A DNA stretch of 38,049 nt from an uncultured Bacilli bacterium (GTDB lineage: Bacteria > Bacillota_I > Bacilli_A > RFN20 > CAG-826). A model generated the notes under the pieces. That model was given only the letters and a program-made list of their open reading frames with translations, ran no database searches and was not told where the DNA came from. Location: contig CALVRV010000013.1 of assembly GCA_944358865.1 (NCBI GenBank), forward strand, positions 1 to 38,049. The letters run 5' to 3'. A program made the translations under genes and the position numbers. Positions within the stretch are counted from its first letter, which is position 1; each line of letters starts with the position of its first letter. Of this stretch, positions 15,360 to 24,600 are shown one piece after another.

Positions 15360-16749
15360 ATTCCCTTTGAATTAAAATAATTGGTATAAAAGTTAAAACT
15401 GCAATTCCACTTGCTACAATAAATAGCCAGTGATTTGGAGCGTAGCCAGTAATCGTGCCAGTTACATATTCTAATTCGATTGGAGTGCCTAAATTTTCAA
15501 CAATTATATTACCAATTAATGTTCCTAAAAACATTGGAATACAAACATAAAATATCATTCTGACCCCTTCAAATTGGCTTCTCATATCCTCAGGATATAA
15601 GTTTTTAATAAGAACCATTAATGCTTGATATAAACACATATAGCCGATTCCGACAAAGAAAATTCCTACTAAAATTACAATTACTTCACCTAGATAACTT
15701 ACACCAGCAAGAGAGCCAAAAAATAATATTAATAAACCTATAATATTACTAGCCACTGAAATATATAAAATTGGAACAAATTTTTGTTTGTTTAAAAATT
15801 TACCACTTAGAATAACAAGTGGTACACCTAATAATAATCCAATTGCTAAAAAAGCACCTGCAATTGTTTCACTAGCGTCAGTGTTTCCAAAAATAGAAGT
15901 GGATAACCAATCAACAGTGACCTTTGATGGACCATACATAAAATAATTTAAGATATGTGGAAAATAAATATTAAAAGATATAAAAAACACCATAAATGTG
16001 AGCAAAACATATAGCAAAAGTCGGTTATTTTTTAATAATTTGAAATTAAATGGTTTTGCCAAAGATTTAGAAAATTTTTCATCTTTACGTGGTTTTAATC
16101 CTTCTTTTTCTTTTGTTAGGAAAAACGATACAACCCCAATAGCGATAATAACTAAACCTGAAATTAAAAACATCATGAAATAGTCTAAAGTATAACCATT
16201 GACAACAAAATTAGAAAATCCAGAAACAATCGCACCAAATAATAAAGATCCAACAATTGTTGCAATAACAGGTTGAACTGCTAATACAGTGCCTAATGAG
16301 CCACGATTATTAGGATTTGTCATATCAGTTGTCCATGTTGAGAAACCGCAATCATTTCCCGTTGAACCAAAAAATGACATAACTGCATCAGCAATAATAA
16401 CTAATACTGCCGCACCAGTGACGCCAAGAACGCCGACACTAAATTGAGTTAAACCAAAAATAATAGTGGAAATGCCCCACATGACATAACCAATTAAAAT
16501 AAATATTCTTCTTTTTCCGATTCGATCAGAAAATGTTCCCATTAAAAATGTCGCAAAAGTTGATACAATCGCGCTTATTGATACCATCCAAGTAATAATG
16601 CTTGGATCTGGTGCTATCTTATCGTAAACAAATGTATTAAACCATGAATTTTCAATGTTCCACACTAATTGTCCAGCTAAGCCAGCAATCCAAATTACAA
16701 GCCAAAATTTCCAACCAAGTTTACCTTTTTTAATTTCTGTTTGTTCCAT
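15325..16749 (-). CDS. MFS transporter, probable sugar or glycoside importer
   Basis: A 474-residue protein with about 12 transmembrane helices and a central cytoplasmic loop (KEKEGLKPRKDEKFSKSLAK). The major-facilitator loop 2-3 signature is GTFSDRIGKRR. The segment FSTWTTDMTNPNNRGSLGTV between helices 4 and 5 is like that of uncharacterised Firmicutes carriers found beside glycosidases. AAGGAGAT is a good Shine-Dalgarno. The pairing with the GH2 gene suggests glycoside uptake, but the two genes are on opposite strands and the substrate is a guess. Confidence 0.85.
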   Translation of the reverse strand: MEQTEIKKGKLGWKFWLVIWIAGLAGQLVWNIENSWFNTFVYDKIAPDPSIITWMVSISAIVSTFATFLMGTFSDRIGKRRIFILIGYVMWGISTIIFGLTQFSVGVLGVTGAAVLVIIADAVMSFFGSTGNDCGFSTWTTDMTNPNNRGSLGTVLAVQPVIATIVGSLLFGAIVSGFSNFVVNGYTLDYFMMFLISGLVIIAIGVVSFFLTKEKEGLKPRKDEKFSKSLAKPFNFKLLKNNRLLLYVLLTFMVFFISFNIYFPHILNYFMYGPSKVTVDWLSTSIFGNTDASETIAGAFLAIGLLLGVPLVILSGKFLNKQKFVPILYISVASNIIGLLILFFGSLAGVSYLGEVIVILVGIFFVGIGYMCLYQALMVLIKNLYPEDMRSQFEGVRMIFYVCIPMFLGTLIGNIIVENLGTPIELEYVTGTITGYAPNHWLFIVASGIAVLTFIPIILIQREFKNNPPTYCQD

Positions 16750-16827
16750 TTAAAATTATCTCCTTATTAATATATTATACAATTTTCTTAATTATTTTGA
16801 CTATTTTGTGTAAAATAATATTTAGAT

Positions 16828-17499
16828 ATGTTTATTACAGGATGTGTTTTTCTTGGAATATTTGCTCTTTTTAGTGGGACACATTTATTTTTTTGTTATG
16901 TTGAAAATGAAAAATTAAGGAAAATAACAAAAACATTTTGTTTGGCTTTATTAAGTATCGCTAGTTTTTTCTTTTTATATGACCATCCTTTTATTTATCT
17001 AGGTGCGTTAATGGGAATGATAGGAGATTATTTCTTATTAAAGAAAAATCACTTAGTCGCATTTGTTTTAGGTGTATTGTTCTTTTTTATAGGTCATTTA
17101 TTTTATTTAAATGAGATGGTTAATTTATTTAATTGGCCTAATTTTGCATATCCTATTTTTTATGGTTGCCTTATTTTGTTTTTAATTGTATTTGCCTTAA
17201 TATTTTATCCAAAAACAAAATTACTTGCTGGTAAAGTTGCTTTACTTGGCAATGCTTATTATGGTTTGATGATAGTTAATTTTATTATTAGTTTAACTTT
17301 GATTGGATTAAGTAATTTTAAAGTTGAGATGATTATAATTGCATTAGGATATATTTTATTTATGTTTAGCGATTCATTTTTACTTTATACATCTTATGTT
17401 AAAGATGTTAAAAGAAGAGACTTTTACATTATGCTAACATATTTATTAGGACAACTATTTATTGTTATTTCTCTTGTTTTTGTTGGTCTAGGTATTTAA
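16828..17499 (+). CDS. YhhN family membrane protein (lysoplasmalogenase-like)
   Basis: A 223-residue integral membrane protein with about eight helices. Signature segments of the YhhN/TMEM86 family are visible: TKTFCLALLSIASF, GMIGDYFLL with its conserved Asp, FFIGHLFYL, and FMFSDSFLLY near the end. Eukaryotic and some bacterial members hydrolyse the vinyl-ether bond of lysoplasmalogens; anaerobic bacteria often contain plasmalogens, so a lipid role is reasonable. There is no Shine-Dalgarno; TAATAT at 16816-16821 lies 6 nt from the ATG, implying a leaderless or very short-leader mRNA. It is divergent from the MFS gene. Confidence 0.8.
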   Translation: MFITGCVFLGIFALFSGTHLFFCYVENEKLRKITKTFCLALLSIASFFFLYDHPFIYLGALMGMIGDYFLLKKNHLVAFVLGVLFFFIGHLFYLNEMVNLFNWPNFAYPIFYGCLILFLIVFALIFYPKTKLLAGKVALLGNAYYGLMIVNFIISLTLIGLSNFKVEMIIIALGYILFMFSDSFLLYTSYVKDVKRRDFYIMLTYLLGQLFIVISLVFVGLGI

Positions 17500-17502
17500 T
17501 AT
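17474..17502 (+). promoter_or_regulatory. Promoter of the zinc-ribbon membrane protein gene, leaderless
   Basis: TTGTTT (17474-17479), a 17-bp spacer and TAATAT (17497-17502) form a recognisable sigma-A promoter inside the end of the YhhN gene. The -10 ends 6 nt before the ATG at 17509, and the YhhN TAA stop lies within it. Confidence 0.5.
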
Positions 17503-17508
17503 ATTCTC

Positions 17509-18567
17509 ATGGAATGTAAAGGTTATTGTAATTATTGCAAAACAAAAAACGATTTTGAAAAAGTCTTTTTAATAGACACTAATGATAAATATTGCTATTG
17601 TCCAAATTGTGATAAAAAGATATTAACTAAAGATGCAAAAGATGCTTTTGATCATAAAATAAGAGGTTTATTAAGAAGAGCCACCTTTACTTTAAATATA
17701 AAATCAAGTTATCTTGATGCATATCAAAAATTTGGCTATGTTTTAAATTTTGATGAAGGAAATTGTCTAGCCATCTGTGGAAGAATGGAATCTTTATTAA
17801 TGTGTTCTACGCTTCGCGATGTACGTTTTGATGATGTTAAAATATTGCTAGATATTGCTTTAAAAACTTCTTTAAAAAAGGTAAAAAATTATCATTGTTT
17901 TTATAATTTTTATATCAAAACTACTAATATTTTAGATAAATATATGTTAGCAATTAAAAAGAATTTGACGATTAAAAATTATTTTTATGATTTAGATTGT
18001 TTAAAATTATATTACACTAGAGGAATTGAAATATTAGATATTTATAAAATGATTTTAAAAGGTTTTTTAAATTTTAAAGAGCATGAATTACTTCAAGAAA
18101 AAGTTAATCAAGTCGTAGATAATTTTGAAAAATTTATTGAACAAAAAATCAATATTCTTCAACAGCCATATTCCACTGTTGATGGTCTTACTTATACGTT
18201 AGGGAAGAAATTTTCTATTAACGACTTAAATTTAAAATGTGATGGTATTAAAGTTAATACAAAATTAGGAAAATATAAAAAATACACTCTTGATGGTGCA
18301 AATAATACAAAAGTTATTAAAGATAAAGTATTTGCTTCCAATAAATTAAGATATACATATTTTATTTTATCGTTAGTAGGGGTTTTTAGTTTTATTATTG
18401 TTGGACTTACAAGTTTTATATTATCTTTTATTTTTAATGAATATTTTCCATTATTATTAAGTATTGGAATCGTCTTAATTTTATTAGGATTAGGATGTAT
18501 AGTGATTAGATTATTAATTAAAAAGCAAATAAAAAAACGTGTTTTAAAAAGCTTTAATACTAATTAA
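17509..18567 (+). CDS. Unrecognised protein: N-terminal zinc ribbon, C-terminal membrane hairpin
   Basis: I do not recognise this 352-residue protein. Residues 3-34 have two CxxC pairs (C7-NY-C10 and C31-PN-C34) that look like a zinc ribbon. Residues ~45-225 are mainly helical, rich in Lys, Tyr and Phe, with extra cysteines (for example in NCLAICGRMESLLMCS) and no catalytic signature. Residues ~228-278 look more beta-like. Two transmembrane helices follow at about 283-309 and 314-335, then a basic tail (KKQIKKRVLKSF) that should be cytoplasmic. The bulk of the protein is therefore probably cytoplasmic and anchored by its C-terminus. Its 3' end overlaps the convergent rdgB gene by 24 bp. Confidence 0.75.
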   Translation: MECKGYCNYCKTKNDFEKVFLIDTNDKYCYCPNCDKKILTKDAKDAFDHKIRGLLRRATFTLNIKSSYLDAYQKFGYVLNFDEGNCLAICGRMESLLMCSTLRDVRFDDVKILLDIALKTSLKKVKNYHCFYNFYIKTTNILDKYMLAIKKNLTIKNYFYDLDCLKLYYTRGIEILDIYKMILKGFLNFKEHELLQEKVNQVVDNFEKFIEQKINILQQPYSTVDGLTYTLGKKFSINDLNLKCDGIKVNTKLGKYKKYTLDGANNTKVIKDKVFASNKLRYTYFILSLVGVFSFIIVGLTSFILSFIFNEYFPLLLSIGIVLILLGLGCIVIRLLIKKQIKKRVLKSFNTN

Positions 18568-19146
18568 ATATTTTATCATCTCCATAAGAGCGTTATGACG
18601 ATGTGATATGTTATTTTTTTCATCTTTTGATAATTTATCAAATGTTATGTCATATTGATCTGGAACAAAAATTGGATCATAACCAAACGCATCTTTATTA
18701 ATTTTACTAGGTAACACATCAATTATTTTGCCATTACATTGGCCATAAAAAGCTAAATCTTTATTATTAAAATTAACTAATGATAAGTGACAAACAAAAC
18801 GTGCGCTTCGATCTTTATTATCTAATAATTTAAAAATATTTTGAAAGGCCTCATAGTATGATCCACATTCTTTTGCATATCTTGCACTTTTTAAGCCCGG
18901 CATATTATTTAAAGATAAAATTTCTAAACCAGAATCATCGCTTATAATAGGAAGATTTGCTAATTTTTGATACGACCTAGCTTTTTTAAAAGCGTTTTCT
19001 ATATATGTAGCGCCATCTTCTTTAACATCAATTTCATCAATATTTAAATCTAATAAAGAATATATTTTGATTGGATAATTTTTTAATATTAATTTTACTT
19101 CATCTATTTTGTGCTGATTTTTAGTAGCAAATAATATTTCTATCAT
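18544..19146 (-). CDS. rdgB: XTP/dITP pyrophosphatase (Ham1/RdgB)
   Basis: A 200-residue house-cleaning enzyme that hydrolyses dITP and XTP to monophosphates, keeping deaminated purines out of DNA. Diagnostic segments: FATKNQHKIDEV at the N-terminus, ISDDSGLEI with the metal-binding Asp residues, MPGLKSARYA, DAFGYDPIFVP, and NNISHRHNAL. Length is normal. A good Shine-Dalgarno (GGAG) precedes the ATG. The gene is downstream of tRNA-Gly, separated by a terminator. It overlaps the convergent zinc-ribbon gene by 24 bp. Confidence 0.95.
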   Translation of the reverse strand: MIEILFATKNQHKIDEVKLILKNYPIKIYSLLDLNIDEIDVKEDGATYIENAFKKARSYQKLANLPIISDDSGLEILSLNNMPGLKSARYAKECGSYYEAFQNIFKLLDNKDRSARFVCHLSLVNFNNKDLAFYGQCNGKIIDVLPSKINKDAFGYDPIFVPDQYDITFDKLSKDEKNNISHRHNALMEMIKYLISIKAF

Positions 19147-19207
19147 ATATTTAAATCTCCTTTTTTTAAAAAATATCCTAATTTTGCATGGTTTTTAATC
19201 ATAAAAT

Positions 19208-19231
19208 AAAAAAATATGGTATTAAACCATA
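19208..19231 (-). terminator. Intrinsic terminator after tRNA-Gly
   Basis: On the minus strand TATGGT and ACCATA form a 6-bp stem with a 5-nt loop, followed by seven T (complement of the A run 19208-19214). It begins 11 nt past the tRNA 3' end and separates it from rdgB. Confidence 0.8.
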
Positions 19232-19242
19232 ATATTTTCATT

Positions 19243-19316
19243 TGGAGCAGGTGACGAGAATCGAACTCGCGTAAATAGCTTGGAAGGCTAATGTTCTACC
19301 ATTGAACTACACCTGC
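19243..19316 (-). tRNA. tRNA-Gly (anticodon TCC)
   Basis: The minus strand folds as a 74-nt tRNA with CCA encoded. Acceptor arms GCAGGTG and CACCTGC pair perfectly (7 bp), with discriminator T and CCA. The D arm is GTTC-loop-GAAC. The anticodon loop is CTTCCAA giving anticodon TCC (glycine, reading GGA/GGG). The T arm is GCGAG-TTCGATT-CTCGT. The anticodon stem TTAGC/GCTAT closes with one T-T mismatch at its outer end. It has its own promoter (19335-19363) and terminator (19208-19231). Confidence 0.95.
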
Positions 19317-19319
19317 ATC

Positions 19320-19383
19320 AAACGTGCAATAAATATATTAACTATATTTTAAATTTATAGCAAGATATTTTTCATGCACGTTT
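19320..19383. repeat. Inverted repeat flanking the tRNA-Gly promoter
   Basis: AAACGTGCA (19320-19328) and TGCACGTTT (19375-19383) are perfect 9-bp inverted arms 46 bp apart, and similarity continues imperfectly inward. One arm lies just upstream of the tRNA gene at the expected transcription start, the other just after the trxA stop codon. The loop is too long for a normal terminator. Confidence 0.6.
19335..19363 (-). promoter_or_regulatory. Sigma-A promoter of tRNA-Gly
   Basis: Minus strand: TTGCTA (19363 to 19358), 17-bp spacer, TAATAT (19340 to 19335). Transcription should start near 19328, giving a leader of about 12 nt before the tRNA 5' end at 19316. Confidence 0.65.
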
Positions 19384-19387
19384 AAAA

Positions 19388-19696
19388 TTATTCATTAACG
19401 AATTTAATTAATTGTCCTTCAGGCATATAGCCAGTTGCTCTTTTAATGGCTTTGCCATCTTTAAATAAAACTAATGTAGGAATTACTTGGATGGCAAATT
19501 TTCTTGCAATCTCATTTGCGTTATCAACATCAACTTTAATAATTGAAGCATTTAATTTGTTTTCTTCATCAAGTTTTTCTAAGACTGGTGAAAGCATACG
19601 ACATGGTCCACACCAAGTAGCGAAAAAATCAACTAAGACATAAGAAGAAGCAGTTTCTTTTTCGAATTCCTTTAAATTTGTAATATGTTTAATCAT
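19388..19696 (-). CDS. trxA: Thioredoxin
   Basis: A 102-residue thioredoxin, a general dithiol reductant of the cytoplasm. The active site is WCGPC with C29 and C32, and the cis-Pro is in IQVIPTLVLF. Length and spacing are standard. GGAGG is a strong Shine-Dalgarno. An extended -10 on the minus strand, TG-T-TAAAAT (19724 to 19716), gives a leader of roughly 13 nt. Its likely reductase is the TrxB-like protein at 10037-10945, which may not use NADPH. Confidence 0.97.
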   Translation of the reverse strand: MIKHITNLKEFEKETASSYVLVDFFATWCGPCRMLSPVLEKLDEENKLNASIIKVDVDNANEIARKFAIQVIPTLVLFKDGKAIKRATGYMPEGQLIKFVNE

Positions 19697-19715
19697 TTAT
19701 CGTACCTCCAATTGT

Positions 19716-19724
19716 ATTTTAACA
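19716..19724 (-). promoter_or_regulatory. Extended -10 promoter of trxA
   Basis: Minus strand TG-T-TAAAAT ends 19 nt before the trxA ATG. Unlike the leaderless genes in this window, the spacing leaves room for the GGAGG ribosome binding site. Confidence 0.5.
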
Positions 19725-19754
19725 ATATTATCTCAATTTAAAAAATATTATGCT

Positions 19755-20642
19755 TTAAAAAATAAATATCAAAGCAAAGATTAAATATAAAATTATTAGA
19801 TGCGCAGGGTAATATGAATATGTTATAACACGGACAATCTTATTATCATAACCACGTTTTCCATTATAAAATAAAATAAATAAGACACTAAAAATAGCGA
19901 ATAACTGGCCACCTTCATCCCAAAAGACAAAACTATTATCAATGTATATGATTGAATAATAAGCAAGGTTTATTAATATTATAAAAATTGAAGATATTAA
20001 ATTTAAATAAAAACGATATTTTGCTGACTCATCAAAAAATTTGTAATTTAAACCATTAAATTCAAATAGTAATGGTAATATTTTATATGATAAATAAATT
20101 CCTAAAGTAAACGCGATTGCTAAAATATCATATTGTCCTCTTAAATAATAAGGAAGCCAATAAATTTCCATATTATATTTATATTCTAAACCATTTACTA
20201 CAAAACATAATAAACCATAAATTATTGGCAAAGCTCCTAATATTTTTATATATTTTTTATTACTTTGAAAAAGTTTAATCATAACCGCACTTGCTATTAA
20301 AGTAAGAAAAATATTACCTTGCTTAAATCTTAACGATGAATCAATTACGCTATTTAAATAAAGCATTTCAACAATAAATTGAAATATTAAAATTAATAAG
20401 GCAACAATACCAAGCCTAATTAAATATTTCTTAAAATTTTTTGTTTTTAAACTTCCTTCAACAATTAATAAACAAAATAAGGGTAAAGATAATCTTCCTA
20501 TTATGCGAAATACATAACCTGTTAAGTTCATTACTTGATTTTCAAAAGAAAAAGACATCAAAAGAAAGCCTAAATGATCAAAAGTCATTGTTATGATGGC
20601 AATTATTTTTAATGTGAAATTAGATAAAAATAATTTTTTCAT
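19755..20642 (-). CDS. TraX family membrane protein
   Basis: A 295-residue integral membrane protein with about eight to nine helices. The TraX family pattern is clear: LKIIAIITMTFDHLGFLL at the N-terminus, then FRIIGRLSLPLFCLLIVEG, and YSYYPAHLIILYL near the C-terminus. The plasmid prototype TraX acetylates pilin. Chromosomal members in gut Firmicutes are common and are thought to be acyltransferase-like, acting on unknown envelope targets; no conjugation genes are present here. It lies 3 bp after the CPBP protease stop with no Shine-Dalgarno, so it is probably translationally coupled to it. Confidence 0.82.
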   Translation of the reverse strand: MKKLFLSNFTLKIIAIITMTFDHLGFLLMSFSFENQVMNLTGYVFRIIGRLSLPLFCLLIVEGSLKTKNFKKYLIRLGIVALLILIFQFIVEMLYLNSVIDSSLRFKQGNIFLTLIASAVMIKLFQSNKKYIKILGALPIIYGLLCFVVNGLEYKYNMEIYWLPYYLRGQYDILAIAFTLGIYLSYKILPLLFEFNGLNYKFFDESAKYRFYLNLISSIFIILINLAYYSIIYIDNSFVFWDEGGQLFAIFSVLFILFYNGKRGYDNKIVRVITYSYYPAHLIILYLIFALIFIF

Positions 20643-20645
20643 AGT

Positions 20646-21515
20646 TTAGTTTTGTAACATAAATACAGAAATCAATGAAACAACATTATTTAAGATATGG
20701 GCAATACTTGAACCGGCAAAAGAATAATTTTCATAAACATATGATAAGATTAAGCCACTAATAATATAATTTGGTAAATTCACTAGTTCGTTAACCATAT
20801 CACTACTAGTAAAATTAAAATGAATAAATCCAAATATGACACCAGTTATTAAATACGCTAGCCAACGTTTATTTAAGCGATATACGCTATTAAATAATCC
20901 AACTCGATAGATAAATTCTTCAACAATAGGACCAATAATCGCGAATACTAAAAAGCTTAAAAAAGGAAAATCTTTAGTAATAGCAACAATTGAATTTTGA
21001 TTGTCATTGCTTGAAAAATCATAAAAAGTAGAAATTATAGTAGTGTATAAAACAGAGGCACCTAATAAACACAAAAATCCAACGACACCACCAAATATAT
21101 TTTTAAGTTTTGTATAATCTTTTAATAAATCTTTTAAATATGGTAAGGCAATTACAACAACATAAATTAAAGTGACTAAATAAGTTAACCCATTAATTAA
21201 CATTAAATATTTTGGTAAAGACAATTCCTCTGTTACCAAAATTAGGGCATCTTCTAAAGCATATCCTGAATTAATAAACAATGATGTAAAATAAGTCGTT
21301 AAAATTAAAGATAGAATAACGCTTAATATTTGAATTAATAAATAACCACCGACACACAATAATAATTGTCTAAGCAATGATAGCCAATCCATATTTCTTG
21401 TGAAGTTATAATTAGGCCTTTGATCATTTAAATTATGACACTTAGGACATCTTAAGGCATATACATCATGTTTTTGATTACAATTATTGCAAACAACATC
21501 TTGTTTTAATTTCAT
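20646..21515 (-). CDS. CPBP intramembrane metalloprotease with N-terminal zinc ribbon
   Basis: A 289-residue membrane protein. The first ~35 residues carry a zinc ribbon (CNNC, then CPKC), followed by about seven to eight transmembrane helices. The CPBP/Abi protease motifs are present: EEFIYRVGLFN (EExxxR), FGFIHFNF with its conserved His, and SSIAHILNN. Such proteins cleave or process membrane peptides, and some act in bacteriocin immunity or maturation. I choose the ATG at 21515 (MKLKQDVVCNNC) over the in-frame ATG at 21533: TATAAT lies exactly 6 nt before it, which would place the upstream ATG outside the transcript. It forms a two-gene unit with the TraX-like gene. Confidence 0.85.
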   Translation of the reverse strand: MKLKQDVVCNNCNQKHDVYALRCPKCHNLNDQRPNYNFTRNMDWLSLLRQLLLCVGGYLLIQILSVILSLILTTYFTSLFINSGYALEDALILVTEELSLPKYLMLINGLTYLVTLIYVVVIALPYLKDLLKDYTKLKNIFGGVVGFLCLLGASVLYTTIISTFYDFSSNDNQNSIVAITKDFPFLSFLVFAIIGPIVEEFIYRVGLFNSVYRLNKRWLAYLITGVIFGFIHFNFTSSDMVNELVNLPNYIISGLILSYVYENYSFAGSSIAHILNNVVSLISVFMLQN

Positions 21516-21521
21516 GGGAAT

Positions 21522-21527
21522 ATTATA
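21522..21527 (-). promoter_or_regulatory. -10 element of the CPBP gene, leaderless
   Basis: Minus-strand TATAAT (21527 to 21522) is a consensus -10 that ends 6 nt before the ATG at 21515. There is no Shine-Dalgarno. Confidence 0.55.
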
Positions 21528-21605
21528 AACCATAAAGAGGTAAAATACATATTTTAAGTTGTAAAATTTCGCTATTTAATTTATATTAAATAAGTAGAAA
21601 ATTGT

Positions 21606-24600
21606 ATGAATATTTTTTTAAATAACGTTTTAATTGATGCTTCGACAGTTGATATGATTAATCAAATTATTAATGGTGTATCAATTGGTATTTTTGTTTT
21701 GCTAATAGTTGGATTAGTTTTATCTATTGTTGTTGGCTTTTTTAAAGGCATTTTTTCTACATCATTTCGCTTGTTATTTATTTTAGGATTAGCTATTATT
21801 GCTTTTGCTTTTTTACCGATGCTAATTCAATCAATTTATGATTTAGATTTATCGATGTTTTTTAGCGGTTATCTAAATTTAAGTTTTGATAATGGCGCAG
21901 TAGTTTCAATTGAAATTACTTCTTTAAAAGAGACTTTTTCTAATTTAGTTGCAGTAATTTTGCAGCAAGTAGTCGGTTTTAATGGATCTAGTAGTGAACT
22001 AGCTATGGCTGCTTTATCAATTGCAGAAATGTTTATTGCTTATGCAGTTATTTTAATAGAAGGATTTGTTATTGGTGTATTTGGAAATCTAATTGGAATT
22101 ATTGCATATCAATTAATTTTTAAAAGATTCTTTGCAAAAATGGCACGAAAAACCGCAAAATTGCGTGTTGTTTCACTTTTTGTTGAAGCCGTTAATTATG
22201 TATTGTGTTGCTGTTTATTTTTATTTCCGCTTACTTCAATGGTAAATATTGCTAATCAAGCTTGGCAAAAATATTCACCTACTAGTGATGATGAAACAGT
22301 AACGATGATTTCTTCGTTTATGGATACTTATAATAATTCGATTTTGGCGCAATCACTTTTTAATTGGTCAACAAATAACGAAGGATTAACTATTGATAGC
22401 CAAATGCTTTCTTCATTACTACAAACAACGATTGGCGATGGCCAACAATCCGTTGTTCAAACTTTAAATAACCTCGCTAATTTAGGAGGCTCAATTATTG
22501 ATGGCTTTACCTTTGAAGGTGGAAACGTTTCTATTAATTATTCCTATTTTATTAGTGAATCCACTTTAACGACTTTATTTGAACAATTAAATTCTTCTAA
22601 CATATTTACATATGTGTTACCACTTTGTTTAGAAATCGCTATTAACAGTGAATTGTTAGGACAATATGTTGACACCTCTTTAATTGATATCGAAGATGAT
22701 GAATGGATAAACGAAATTAATAATTTAGAACAAATGGTTATTGATATCGCTAATAGCGGTGTTGCTAATATGTTCTTTGATGAAGAAAATAATATAATCG
22801 AACCTAGCAATATTGAAATTCAAGAAATATTAAATAAGGTGCTATCAAATGATGCATATACTTATATTAAAAGTGTCTTTAAACGTATTGATAATTCTAA
22901 ACTTCTTTCTCGCGCAATTCCTGCTGCAATTAGTTATTTAGGTGAATCAAATGAACAAATTAGTGATATTTTGCCATCTTCTTGGGCAGAATTAAATTCT
23001 ATTTCTTGGGGAGAAGAACTTTCTATTGTTTATGATAGTTTATATCGTTTAAATCAAGCTGACAGCGATATTTTAAAAATATTTTTAGAATATAGTGATA
23101 CTTCTAATCCAAAAATTAAAAAAAGTTCGTCGACAGGAAACGAATTAATGGATGTTATTGTTAAAAATGCATCCGCGATTAAGACCATATTAATTGGTGA
23201 ATTTGATGAAGATGGAAATTTATTATATTGTGATGAATATGGCATAACTAAGGTTTATGAAAATAATAACCAAATAAACAATCGCCATTATACTCTTTTT
23301 GACACTAATTTATTTAAATATATGGCTCGACCATTATTTGAAATGCTTACTTCTTTATTAGAATCTCAATTAAATGGACAGGCAAATGTTGATGATTTAG
23401 TAAGAAGCATCGATGAATTGTTAAGTGGAGAAGATTTTAGAAAAAAACTTAAAGAAGAATTTAATGCAATTATTGTTATTTTTGAAAAAATAAGTCAAAG
23501 CCAAGATATTCTTGAATTAATTTCTTCCTTAAATGAAGGTTCAACAATTGATAGCGATCAATTATTAAAAAATAAAAATTTAATTTTAGATTTGCAAGAC
23601 ATTCTTCCACTTATTGATAATTCAAAGTTATTAACAAGTGTTATTCATCCTGTACTTGATGATTTTTTGTCTGATAATGGTGAAGTTGGTAACGCTCTTG
23701 CCACAATCGGATTAAGTGTTGATGATTTAAATTTAGATATTGATAATTTAGGTCAAGAATTTGCTAATTTATTAAATGTTTATTCTAGTATTGATTTATT
23801 AAATTCTATTACAAATGAAAATATGTCTAACAATGAAAGAATTTCAAACATTACTGAAAATTATGTCGGAATTGCTAATTTGTTAGATACTATATTTGAA
23901 TCTGAAATAATTAACCCTAAAGAAGAATTTTATGATGGTGATTTTAATAATAATTATTTTACTTTATTAAATTTCTTATTTGAATCTAGCAACAATGGTG
24001 AAGCTTTAATTGAAGGATTTGAATTTAAAGAAGATGTTGTAGGATTAAAACCAACAAGTAATGGTGCAGGTAGTCATAACTGGGCTAATACAAGACATGA
24101 TGGACAATATCAACTTGATATGTATGGAAGACCTATTTTAGATGGGGAAAATGGCTATATTGCTTTAGTTTTAGCTTCTTTAGGAACTAAGAGCAACGAT
24201 GTTAATTCTCCTTATTATCAACAAAATTTATTTGATGCGATTTTAGGTAGCGATGAATCTGAAATTAGTAATGTCATTGGTTATTTAGAAAGTGATTTTA
24301 AAATTTCTCGTTTATTTAAAGCCGTCGATGATTCTAGTGTGTTTAGTGCCTCGTTTGGTCAATTTTTAGATACGACTTTAGATGATCCTAATATTGGTAT
24401 TATTGATGAAGATGCTTATCAATCTTTTACTTTAGTTTCTGATTGGACTAAGGAAGGTGAAAATTTTGCTAAAATTTGTAATTCTATTAAAGAAGTAGGC
24501 ATCTCTTTAAATGATTTTGATATTACTAATGTAAACAATATTCCTGCTTTAAATGTTTTGTTACATTCTTTATCTAATTCTAAACTTTTTGGTGGTGATA

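Noticed and set aside
19755-20642. Evidence for a conjugative element from the TraX-like gene
   Set aside because: No relaxase, coupling protein, integrase or attachment site was seen nearby, and chromosomal TraX-family proteins are common.
21516-21533. Upstream ATG at 21533 as the CPBP protease start
   Set aside because: A consensus TATAAT lies between the two candidate starts, exactly 6 nt before the ATG at 21515, so the upstream codon is probably not transcribed.
22544-23245. Minus-strand open frames inside the giant gene (also at 28064-28264)
   Set aside because: They are shadows of a long coding frame with consistent protein repeats; none has a ribosome binding site or family resemblance.
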